Of a stretch of DNA of 8,019 nucleotides, positions 1 through 5,473 are shown piece by piece. Under the pieces are notes generated by a model that did not search any database, was not told the origin of the DNA, and saw only the letters and a program-made list of their open reading frames with translations. A program made the translations under genes and the position numbers. Source of the DNA: Collinsella aerofaciens (GTDB taxonomy: Bacteria > Actinomycetota > Coriobacteriia > Coriobacteriales > Coriobacteriaceae); the NCBI GenBank assembly GCA_008671285.1, contig RPYR01000162.1, positions 1 through 8,019 of the forward strand, read 5' to 3'. Position 1 is the first letter of the stretch. Each line of letters starts with the position of its first letter.

Positions 1-63
1 GCCATAGGTGAAGTCGTAGAGGCTGCGGTCGATGTCCGCGACCTCGGTGCGGTTCTTGGTCAT
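1..63 (-). CDS. sufB: SufB, Fe-S cluster scaffold protein, N-terminal fragment (cut by window edge)
   Basis: Only the first 21 codons are inside the window, starting at the ATG at 61-63 on the minus strand and reading MTKNRTEVADIDRSLYDFTY(G). SufB is the scaffold subunit of the SufBCD complex, on which Fe-S clusters are assembled in the cytoplasm with ATP hydrolysis by SufC. The call rests on position: it starts 12 bases after the sufC stop, in the same direction, and sufC-sufB is the usual order in Gram-positive bacteria. The short N-terminus with a Tyr-Asp-Phe element fits Gram-positive SufB but is too short to prove it. An AAAGGGG Shine-Dalgarno lies in the sufC-sufB gap, supporting this start. 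Confidence 0.72.
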   Translation of the reverse strand, partial: MTKNRTEVADIDRSLYDFTYG

Positions 64-75
64 TGCGTCGCCCCT

Positions 76-876
76 TTACGCCTGCTGCTCGGCAGCGGCA
101 GACTCGGCCTGGGCGCGCTGCTCGGCGGCCTCGCGCTCGAAGGTCTCAAAGCCGTTCTTGTCGATCCAGGGGATGAGCGAGGCGGCGTCCTCGCGCACGA
201 TGTGGCCCTTGACCATAACGTGGACGCGGTCGACATCCAGGTGCTCCAGGATGCGCGTGTTGTGTGTGATGATGAGCATGGAGCCGTCGCAGCTCTTGCG
301 GTAGGCGTCCATGCCGTGTCTGACGGTGGACAGGGCGTCGCCGTCCAGGCCGGAGTCGGTTTCGTCCAGGCTGGCGAGTTTGGGCTGCAGAAGCATAAGC
401 TGTAGCATCTCGACCTTCTTCTTCTCGCCGCCCGAGAAGCCCACGCCCAGCTCGCGGTTGAGGTAGGCGGTGTCCATGTTGAGCTCGGCCGCGAGCTCCT
501 TAACGCGACGGCGGAACTCCTTGCCCTTCATCTCCAGGCCGGGGCGGCCGGCGATGCTGGCGCGCAAAAAGCTCGACAGCGGCACGCCCGGAATCTCGAC
601 CGGGGCCTGGAAGCTCAGGAACAGGCCGGCGCGCGAACGCTTGTCGGTGGTGAGCTCGGTGATGTCCTGGCCGTCAAAGACGATGCGGCCGTCGTTGACG
701 GTATAGACGGGGTCGCCCATGACCAGGTGGCCGAGGGTGGACTTGCCGGCGCCATTGGGTCCCATCAGCACGTGGGTCTCGCCGGCGGCGACGTTGAGGT
801 TGACGTTGTGGAGGATGGTCTTCTCGTCCACGGAGGCGGTCAGACCTTCGATGGAAAGCAGCGGATTTGCGCTCAT
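76..876 (-). CDS. sufC: SufC, Fe-S cluster assembly ABC-type ATPase
   Basis: A 266-residue cytoplasmic ABC ATPase that partners SufB and SufD to drive Fe-S cluster assembly. All nucleotide-binding elements are visible: Walker A GPNGAGKST (39-47), Q-loop Q90 in LSFQAP, signature FSGGEKKK (147-154), Walker B and D-loop LASLDETDSGLD (167-178), and the switch histidine in IITH (H205). GEKKK and DETDSGLD are hallmarks of SufC rather than of transport ATPases. The usual LAILDE is LASLDE here, a mild variant. The C-terminus after about residue 245 is an Ala/Glu/Gln-rich tail, slightly longer than in many SufC proteins. I chose the ATG at 874-876 because AGAGGG lies 5 bases upstream; the ATG ten codons earlier (904-906) has no good ribosome site and would add an unlike-family MSTPYTERDS leader. 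It is followed by sufB after 12 bases, so the two are cotranscribed. Confidence 0.96.
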   Translation of the reverse strand: MSANPLLSIEGLTASVDEKTILHNVNLNVAAGETHVLMGPNGAGKSTLGHLVMGDPVYTVNDGRIVFDGQDITELTTDKRSRAGLFLSFQAPVEIPGVPLSSFLRASIAGRPGLEMKGKEFRRRVKELAAELNMDTAYLNRELGVGFSGGEKKKVEMLQLMLLQPKLASLDETDSGLDGDALSTVRHGMDAYRKSCDGSMLIITHNTRILEHLDVDRVHVMVKGHIVREDAASLIPWIDKNGFETFEREAAEQRAQAESAAAEQQA

Positions 877-940
877 GCTGTCCCTCTCTGTATATGGTGT
901 ACTCATAGGTGTACTAAACCCTAGGAATCTTCTCGGAATA

Positions 941-968
941 AAGTTACTATGGGTTCGGCGTTAGTCAA
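941..968 (-). promoter_or_regulatory. candidate promoter of the suf operon
   Basis: Reading leftward, TTGACT (963-968) is a near-consensus -35. The best spaced -10 is TAACTT (941-946, 16-base spacer), with CTTTAT (938-943, 19-base spacer) as an alternative; both are weak matches. A promoter needing help, or one controlled by a repressor, would look like this. The -35 falls inside the TTAGTC...GACTAA inverted repeat. Confidence 0.4.
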
Positions 969-984
969 GGGAAAACCCGACTAA
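961..984. promoter_or_regulatory. inverted repeat overlapping the suf -35, putative operator
   Basis: TTAGTC-N12-GACTAA is a perfect 6-bp dyad over 24 bp. Its left arm contains most of the candidate sufC -35. A further CGACT occurs at 991-995, 13 bp from the one in the right arm. The total span of about 24 bp fits the operators of dimeric Rrf2-family regulators, and the gene for such a regulator starts 112 bp away. Binding by that protein is an inference. Confidence 0.4.
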
Positions 985-1048
985 TCCACTCGACTTTTTA
1001 GATGTGGGACATAATAATCAGGTTTGTTTGCCCCGCGTGCATAGGATT

Positions 1049-1076
1049 TGGGACAAATTGGCCTGATTTTGTCCCA
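1049..1076. promoter_or_regulatory. perfect 9-bp inverted repeat ahead of the Rrf2 regulator gene, putative operator or leader hairpin
   Basis: TGGGACAAA-N10-TTTGTCCCA is a perfect 9-bp dyad ending 8 bases before the GGGAGG ribosome site (1085-1090). A degraded relative lies at 1005-1027: the same TGGGACA left arm, then TTTGT, overlapping CATAAT (1010-1015), the best -10 for the regulator. If transcription begins just after that -10, the perfect copy lies in the leader, where it could be an operator acting as a roadblock or an RNA hairpin near the ribosome site. Its sequence differs from the dyad at 961-984, so the two may serve different proteins or binding modes. Confidence 0.5.
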
Positions 1077-1096
1077 GGAACAACGGGAGGGTAGGT

Positions 1097-1528
1097 ATGC
1101 TCATTTCTTCTAAGGGCCGCTATGCCCTCCGGCTGATGATCTATATCGCGGCGCTGGGCGACGCCGAGGGCAAGATTGCCTTGCGCGAGGTTGCCGACCG
1201 CGAGCATATCTCGCAAAAGTATCTGGAGCAGCTGGTTCGTCCGCTTATGAAGGCGGGCCTGCTTAAGAGCGTGCGCGGCAAGGGCGGCGGCTACATGATG
1301 GCCAAGGACCCGGCCGAGGTGCGCGCCGGCGACATCCTGCGCGCTGTCGAGGGCAGCACGGCGCCCGTGGCGTGCGACGGCATCGACAACAGCTGCACCC
1401 GCAGCGATTTGTGCTCGACCGTCAAGTTCTGGCGCGGCCTGGACGACGTGATCGAAAAGTACGTCGACGGCGTGACGTTGGCCGACCTGGCCGCCGTCCC
1501 CGAGATCAATTTTGACATTAAGCTGTAG
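1097..1528 (+). CDS. Rrf2-family transcriptional regulator, IscR/SufR-like, probable Fe-S sensor
   Basis: A 143-residue winged-helix regulator of the Rrf2 family. The N-terminus MLISSKGRYALRLMIYIA is the classic family opening. A helix-turn-helix covers about 27-60 (LREVADREHISQKYLEQLV), and the wing is RGKGGGY (60-66). Three cysteines, C93, C100 and C106, lie in the loop that binds an Fe-S cluster in IscR, NsrR and SufR. Spacing is CX6CX5C rather than the CX5CX5C of E. coli IscR, and there is no histidine where IscR has its fourth ligand, so the cluster type is open. It is transcribed divergently from sufCB, which argues that it regulates the suf operon and, through dyads in the shared region, itself. 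GGGAGG (1085-1090) lies 6 bases before the ATG. IscR, SufR and NsrR cannot be separated by sequence alone; location favours a suf regulator. Confidence 0.9.
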   Translation: MLISSKGRYALRLMIYIAALGDAEGKIALREVADREHISQKYLEQLVRPLMKAGLLKSVRGKGGGYMMAKDPAEVRAGDILRAVEGSTAPVACDGIDNSCTRSDLCSTVKFWRGLDDVIEKYVDGVTLADLAAVPEINFDIKL

Positions 1529-1581
1529 GTTGAGCGCAATTCCTTAAGATTTCGCGGAGGGTTGTTGCCGTTTACCGAGGG

Positions 1582-1597
1582 GTTGTTGTGCAACAAC
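1582..1597. promoter_or_regulatory. perfect inverted repeat GTTGTTG-TG-CAACAAC in the intergenic region
   Basis: It lies in the 139-bp gap between the regulator and the wall-anchored protein gene. Arms of 7 bp flank a TG centre. GGGTTGTTG occurs also at 1559-1567, so the left arm is directly repeated 24 bp away. There is no T-run after it and the centre is too tight for a hairpin loop, so an operator is more likely than a terminator. The gap shows no clear terminator for the regulator gene and no convincing -35/-10 pair; TTAACT at 1640-1645 is the best -10 and has no good -35. Confidence 0.35.
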
Positions 1598-1667
1598 GGG
1601 TGAGCTGCAATACTTAATTCTATCTTTGCAAACCGCACTTTAACTACACCAATGCAGGGAGGATCTT

Positions 1668-3449
1668 ATGCAGCCCAAGCATTCTGCTATTGTCGCGGGC
1701 CTGACGCTGGCGCTTTCGTTTGGCGCCGTTACCGCACCCGCGCCCGCCGCCGCCGAGGAGCCCACGCCGGGCGTTGCCTCGGATGCCACCGATATCGACA
1801 AAGGTCTCTACACCCAGCAGTCCTTCTCGGGCGTGCTGAGGTCGGTCCAGGGCGTTTCGTTTGTCAACGTGACTCCCGAGATGAAGTACTTTACCAAGTA
1901 CGAGAGCCATGGCAACTACAACCAGGGCTTTTCGTATGGCGACGGCTACAACGCGCTGGGTTATTACCAGTTCGACCGTCGTTGGTCGCTCATCCCGTTT
2001 ATGAAGCAGGCCTACAACTACAACCCCGAAAAATACTGCATGCTCAAGGATGCGATTGATCGCGGCAGCGAGATTTCCAACACGAGCAATGCCATGTACG
2101 AGAACGGCCAGCTCACCGAGCTGGGCCATATCGCGCAGGATGCCTTCCAAGGTGCTTATAACACCGATCCTGTTGAGTTCTCAGCACTTCAAGATGCCTA
2201 TGCGTACAACTCGTACTATGCGGTGACCGAGGCGTGGCTTAAGAGCGCTCTTGGCATTGACATCTCCGGCCGCGCCGATTGCGTCAAGGGTATGGTGTGG
2301 AGCATCACCAACATGTGCGGTACCGGTGGCTGCAGAGACTTCTTCCGCTGGGCGAATCTTTCCAACGATATGTCCGACCGCGAGTTTGCGACGGCGCTCT
2401 CCAATAGCGTGGTCAACAATGTCGCCACCAAGTTTTCAAGTCAGCCCCAGTATCATGAGGGCTGGAAGAACCGCTACCGCAACGAGCTGAAGGACTGCTT
2501 GGTTTATATCGCCGAGGACGAGGCCGCTGCCGCTGCGACGCCCGTGCAGCCCGAGCCTGCGCCGGCGCCCTCGCCGACACCTGATTCGAATGACGGCTCG
2601 AGTGACGATGCCAACGATGACAGGATGGATGCGCCCTCGACCGATGCTGACGGTAATGGCTCTGCTGGTGGCACTACCAACGACGGCTCTACCTCGAACG
2701 GCTCCGATTCGAACGGCTCTGCTGCGAGCGATTCGCCTTCAAGCTCTGCCGGCAATACGGACAGCGACGCTTCTGGGTCGACCGACGCTGGCACCTCTAA
2801 CTCATCTACCGGCTCGAGCGATTCGTCCGTTGACACCGGCTCTAACAACGGCTCCGGCTCTGACACGACCCCTGATTCCGATGCTTCCAAGGACGACTCG
2901 AATAAGGCGCCGGACGCTCCCGTTGCTTCGCCGGACAAGAAGCCTTCTTTCTCCGAGCAGCTTGGTTCTACGCTGGGTTCTTCGCTGATGGCTGGCGTCA
3001 ATAACGGCTCGGCCCAGAACAAGGACAACTCTGATCAGGTTTCCACGGAAAAGACCGAAGCCGCAAAGGGCGACTCCAAGGACAAGGCTTCCGAGAAGGC
3101 TGAATCCGATAAGGGTCCTAGCTCTGATGAGAAGGGCGACAAGTCCGGTCAGAAGAAGGACGAGAGCAAGACCGAGGGCGAAAAGAAACAGCCCGAAGAC
3201 GACGACAAGAGCGGTGCTGACAACCAAGTCCAAGAGCAAAATGACTCCAAGACGGTGACCACTACAACCACGACGACTACAACGACCAAGTCATCTGGCG
3301 GTAACATGCCCAAGACGGGTGACCTTATCGTTATGGCGAGCTTTGCCAGTGCAAGCTTGGCCACGCTGGGTGCCACGTCTATTGTGAGTGGCAAGCATAA
3401 GCTCGATCAGCAAAAGAAGGCTGCTGGGCAGAACGACTCCGAGGAGTAG
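1668..3449 (+). CDS. secreted, sortase-anchored protein with lysozyme/Rpf-like domain
   Basis: A 593-residue surface protein. Residues 1-29 are a signal peptide (K4/H5, hydrophobic 7-22, cleavage probably after AAA29). Residues about 70-280 form the only globular part. Within it KYESHGN (77-83) followed by ALGYYQF (96-102) resembles the ES-G-GN...GYYGGLQF core of resuscitation-promoting factors and lytic transglycosylases, with E79 as the likely catalytic acid; five cysteines (124, 205, 217, 222, 277) could form disulphides. Residues 291-430 are a Ser/Asp/Gly/Thr stalk, 450-526 a Lys/Glu/Asp/Ser stretch, and 531-540 ten threonines. MPKTG (547-551), a hydrophobic segment (553-574) and KHK make a sortase signal. 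The likely role is peptidoglycan cleavage at the wall; activity is inferred. AGGGAGG lies 5 bases before the ATG. It stands alone, closed by a strong terminator. An adhesin using a lysozyme-like fold is the main alternative. Confidence 0.85.
   Translation: MQPKHSAIVAGLTLALSFGAVTAPAPAAAEEPTPGVASDATDIDKGLYTQQSFSGVLRSVQGVSFVNVTPEMKYFTKYESHGNYNQGFSYGDGYNALGYYQFDRRWSLIPFMKQAYNYNPEKYCMLKDAIDRGSEISNTSNAMYENGQLTELGHIAQDAFQGAYNTDPVEFSALQDAYAYNSYYAVTEAWLKSALGIDISGRADCVKGMVWSITNMCGTGGCRDFFRWANLSNDMSDREFATALSNSVVNNVATKFSSQPQYHEGWKNRYRNELKDCLVYIAEDEAAAAATPVQPEPAPAPSPTPDSNDGSSDDANDDRMDAPSTDADGNGSAGGTTNDGSTSNGSDSNGSAASDSPSSSAGNTDSDASGSTDAGTSNSSTGSSDSSVDTGSNNGSGSDTTPDSDASKDDSNKAPDAPVASPDKKPSFSEQLGSTLGSSLMAGVNNGSAQNKDNSDQVSTEKTEAAKGDSKDKASEKAESDKGPSSDEKGDKSGQKKDESKTEGEKKQPEDDDKSGADNQVQEQNDSKTVTTTTTTTTTTKSSGGNMPKTGDLIVMASFASASLATLGATSIVSGKHKLDQQKKAAGQNDSEE
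2538..3287 (+). repeat. low-complexity stalk-coding region, including a Thr10 run
   Basis: This part encodes residues 291-540: a Pro/Ala stretch, degenerate Ser/Asn/Gly/Asp units (NGS, SDS, DGS, with AACGGCTC recurring in the DNA), then Lys/Glu/Asp/Ser, then ten Thr codons (3258-3287). The threonines use ACC, ACT, ACA and ACG mixed, so the run is not a simple triplet slippage tract and appears kept at the protein level. Such segments normally span the cell wall and hold the N-terminal domain outward. The biased composition also creates long spurious reading frames on the other strand. Confidence 0.8.
3306..3401 (+). other. cell-wall sorting signal (MPKTG, membrane segment, basic tail)
   Basis: The coded segment is MPKTG-D followed by about 22 hydrophobic residues and the basic KHK. 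It is an LPxTG-type class A sorting signal with Met in place of Leu. Sortase would cleave between T550 and G551. The cytoplasmic tail after KHK is unusually long, about 15 residues rich in Gln, Asp and Glu. No sortase gene lies in the window. Confidence 0.85.
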
Positions 3450-3483
3450 TCCCTTTCGGTTGCCCGACAACTAAAGATTCGCA

Positions 3484-3521
3484 ATGGGGGCCGGTGCAGT
3501 TGCATCGGGCCCCATTTTGTT
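3484..3521 (+). terminator. strong intrinsic terminator of the wall-anchored protein gene
   Basis: A 32-base inverted repeat (3484-3515) starts 35 bases after the stop codon. It pairs ATGGGG with CCCCAT, then one G-G mismatch, then CCGGTGC with GCATCGG (one G-T pair), around a tiny AGTT loop. TTTTGTT follows directly. This is a textbook rho-independent terminator in the plus direction and ends the transcript before the next gene. Confidence 0.9.
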
Positions 3522-3528
3522 GCACAAC
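3517..3528. repeat. second copy of the TTGTTGCACAAC element (reverse orientation)
   Basis: TTGTTGCACAAC here is the exact reverse complement of GTTGTGCAACAA at 1585-1596. Both contain the 10-bp inverted repeat GTTG-N2-CAAC. One copy precedes the wall-anchored protein gene, the other overlaps the T-run of its terminator. Being palindromic at the core, the element may be a protein-binding site; chance cannot be excluded for 12 bp. Confidence 0.35.
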
Positions 3529-3592
3529 GATTTGTTATGCCCCCTCAAGGCCTTTGTTCCTACCGTTGCCCGATGCTTTTGCACGGATCCAG

Positions 3593-3619
3593 CGTTGCAC
3601 TTGAACTGCTCGCTACAAT
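3593..3619 (+). promoter_or_regulatory. candidate promoter of the AAA-ATPase-like gene
   Basis: TACAAT (3614-3619) is a good -10, placed 33 bases before the GTG start. The best -35 is CGTTGC (3593-3598, 15-base spacer); TTGCAC (3595-3600) is a better hexamer but only 13 bases away. The strong terminator just upstream means this gene needs its own promoter. The rest of 3522-3652 shows nothing else I can name. Confidence 0.4.
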
Positions 3620-3652
3620 GGGCTTCGTGCTGCGTTTTAGGGAGAAGTTACG

Positions 3653-5449
3653 GTGTCTGAACAGGAGTATTGCAACAGTGACGATACTTTTGGCGTACGG
3701 CTTGTCAACCATGTCGATGATGCGGTTTTGCCGGTCGGTGTGCATGATTTTGCCGATGCCATTGGTCGTTGCACGCTGGTCGACAAGACCATGTTTATTG
3801 CTGATGTGTTGGACTGCGACGCGTCCGTTGTGGTGTGCTGTCGACCCGAGGGTTTTGGCAAGAGCATGAACCTGTCGATGCTCAGGGCTTTTCTGGAGCG
3901 TCCAGCGGTCGGTCGCGCTGGTCAGCTTTTGTTTGCCGATGCTCAGATTTGGGATGCGGACGGCGGGCGCTATCGGGATGAGTACGCTTGCTATCCGGTG
4001 ATATCGCTGGACTTTTCTGGCGCTGCGAGGCGTGGCACCGATGTTGCCGACGTCGTGCGCGATGCTCTTTCGGACGAGTGCGCTCGCCTGCTGGTGCTTT
4101 TGGAGGCTCCGGATTTAGCTCGAGACAAGGTACGTCACATCGAACGCGTTGCGCGTGGCGCGGCGAGTGAGGATGAGGTTGACTCGGTGCTCGGTGTGCT
4201 CATTGAGCTGCTGGAGATGGCCTGCGATGGGCAGGTTGTATTGCTCGTTGATGGGTACGATGCGGCGTGGTCTCGCCGTGCGAGCGCGAGGGACGCTTCC
4301 GACGCCGATCCGGCAGAACTACTTGACCGTGTGCTGTTTGACGCCATTGCCACTGCGCGCGACTCGTTGCGGCTGACGTGTCTGATGGGGGAGTGTCCCG
4401 GCCCTGCCGAAGCGGCGCTTTCTTTGCATGGCTGCTCGTATTGTCTGGCGACGCCGCTGTCGGCGTGGTGTGACCGTTGTTTCGGCTTTTCGGATGCCGA
4501 GGTCCAGGCTCTGTTGAATCATGCTGGGTGCGGGGAATACCTGGATGATGCGCGTGAATGGCTCGAGGGATATCGGTTTGGTAGGGCCTATTGCTCGAGT
4601 CCAGCGCGTGTGATCGGTTTTCTGGACCGAGGCTGCACGGCGCCTGTGCGTGCCGATCTGTATGGATATGCCGATTGCCTGAGTAGGGTAGTTGCCGGGT
4701 GGAATCTCGACCGCCTTTCGGTCTTGTTTGATTTGCTCGAGGCCCATGGGTGCGCTGAGGCACCGCTTTGTTTGGGCACTGCAGAGCCAGATGTCTCGTC
4801 TGACGATGGCATGTGGACAGCGCTGTATCTGTCCGGTTTTTTCACGACGGATATGACTGAGGAGCCAGAGCATGGCGATCGCCTCCGTGCTTTGCGATTG
4901 CCCAATAACGAGCTTCGCCAGGCCTTGCGTCTAGTGATCATTGAGTGGTTTGAGTGCGCTGCAGAAGACAATCGAGACGTCGATGCGTTTCGAGATGGGC
5001 TGTGCCATGGGAACGAGGATACCGTGAGGCGGGCGCTAAGCCGCATCTTGGGAGATGCGGGAATCGGTGCGACCGACCCAGATACACCGCTGCCATATCA
5101 CCTGCTCTTGCAGGGGCTCTGCTTTGGATTGCCGGGCTATGCCAATCCTGCCTCGAGGCGAAAGTGCAGCACGGATCGCTGGGACATCCAGGTTTTTCCT
5201 ACGGGCGCCGTGTTCGACATAGCTGATACGATCGGTATGCTCGATGAACGTCCGCTGATAACGATCAACATGATGTATGACCCCGGTGTGGATGCGCTGG
5301 GCCTGGAATTGCTGGCCGTGCAGGCGCTGCTCGACATAGAGCGCGACGGCATCGACGAAATCCGTGTGCCGCGACCCGGCGTTGGCCGCATGCGCTGGGG
5401 GTTTGGGTTTGATGGACAGCATGTGGCTACGGTGTACCAGCGGCTTTAA
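3653..5449 (+). CDS. divergent AAA-ATPase-like / DUF1703 (PD-(D/E)XK nuclease) family protein
   Basis: A 598-residue protein recognisable by family landmarks: LPVGVHDFADAI and YVDK-like TLVDKTMFIADVLD (26-54), Walker A CRPEGFGKSMNLSML (63-77; family RPRRFGKTLNLSML), FGFSDAEV (277-284), WLEGYRFG (303-310), LSGFFT (393-398), LRLPNNELR (414-422), and a C-terminal nuclease-like part (480-598) with D511 in RWDIQV. Two sites look damaged: the family Walker B-like LIDEYD is LVDGYD (198-203), losing the glutamate, and the nuclease E-x-K strand appears as LITINM (535-540). There are 24 cysteines, including CSYC-x8-CDRC (261-276). GTG start with AGGGAG 8 bases upstream. It is monocistronic and runs toward the glycosyltransferase gene. 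Function in this family is largely unknown; suggested roles include nucleic-acid transactions and mobile elements. A binding-only or decayed paralogue is my inference. Confidence 0.78.
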   Translation: MSEQEYCNSDDTFGVRLVNHVDDAVLPVGVHDFADAIGRCTLVDKTMFIADVLDCDASVVVCCRPEGFGKSMNLSMLRAFLERPAVGRAGQLLFADAQIWDADGGRYRDEYACYPVISLDFSGAARRGTDVADVVRDALSDECARLLVLLEAPDLARDKVRHIERVARGAASEDEVDSVLGVLIELLEMACDGQVVLLVDGYDAAWSRRASARDASDADPAELLDRVLFDAIATARDSLRLTCLMGECPGPAEAALSLHGCSYCLATPLSAWCDRCFGFSDAEVQALLNHAGCGEYLDDAREWLEGYRFGRAYCSSPARVIGFLDRGCTAPVRADLYGYADCLSRVVAGWNLDRLSVLFDLLEAHGCAEAPLCLGTAEPDVSSDDGMWTALYLSGFFTTDMTEEPEHGDRLRALRLPNNELRQALRLVIIEWFECAAEDNRDVDAFRDGLCHGNEDTVRRALSRILGDAGIGATDPDTPLPYHLLLQGLCFGLPGYANPASRRKCSTDRWDIQVFPTGAVFDIADTIGMLDERPLITINMMYDPGVDALGLELLAVQALLDIERDGIDEIRVPRPGVGRMRWGFGFDGQHVATVYQRL

Positions 5450-5473
5450 GCGCTGAGGTGTTTCCGGCTTCCG

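Noticed and set aside
877..906. Upstream ATG (904-906) extending SufC by ten residues
   Set aside because: The later ATG has AGAGGG 5 bases upstream and matches the family N-terminus; the earlier one has only a distant AGGG.
1582..1597. Inverted repeat as terminator of the Rrf2 gene
   Set aside because: The centre is only two bases, the stem is not G/C rich and no T-run follows in either direction.
2504..3028. Long open frame on the minus strand (174 codons), Ser/Glu/Pro rich
   Set aside because: It mirrors the biased Ser/Asp/Gly codons of the wall-protein stalk, has no ribosome site and no recognisable fold.
2802..3239. Hydrophobic 145-codon minus-strand frame resembling a membrane protein
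   Set aside because: Leu/Val richness is the antisense of Lys/Asp/Glu codons in the stalk; no start signal supports it.
3258..3287. Threonine run as a phase-variable triplet repeat
   Set aside because: The codons are mixed (ACC, ACT, ACA, ACG), so there is no perfect tandem unit likely to slip.
4200..4873. Overlapping minus-strand frames of 184-187 codons inside the AAA-ATPase-like gene
   Set aside because: The plus-strand protein matches family motifs along its whole length; the antisense products are Arg/Pro/His rich with no family likeness.
5438..5455. CAGCG...CGCTG hairpin at the end of the AAA-ATPase-like gene as a bidirectional terminator
   Set aside because: Only 5 paired bases, overlapping the stop codon, with no T-run on either side.
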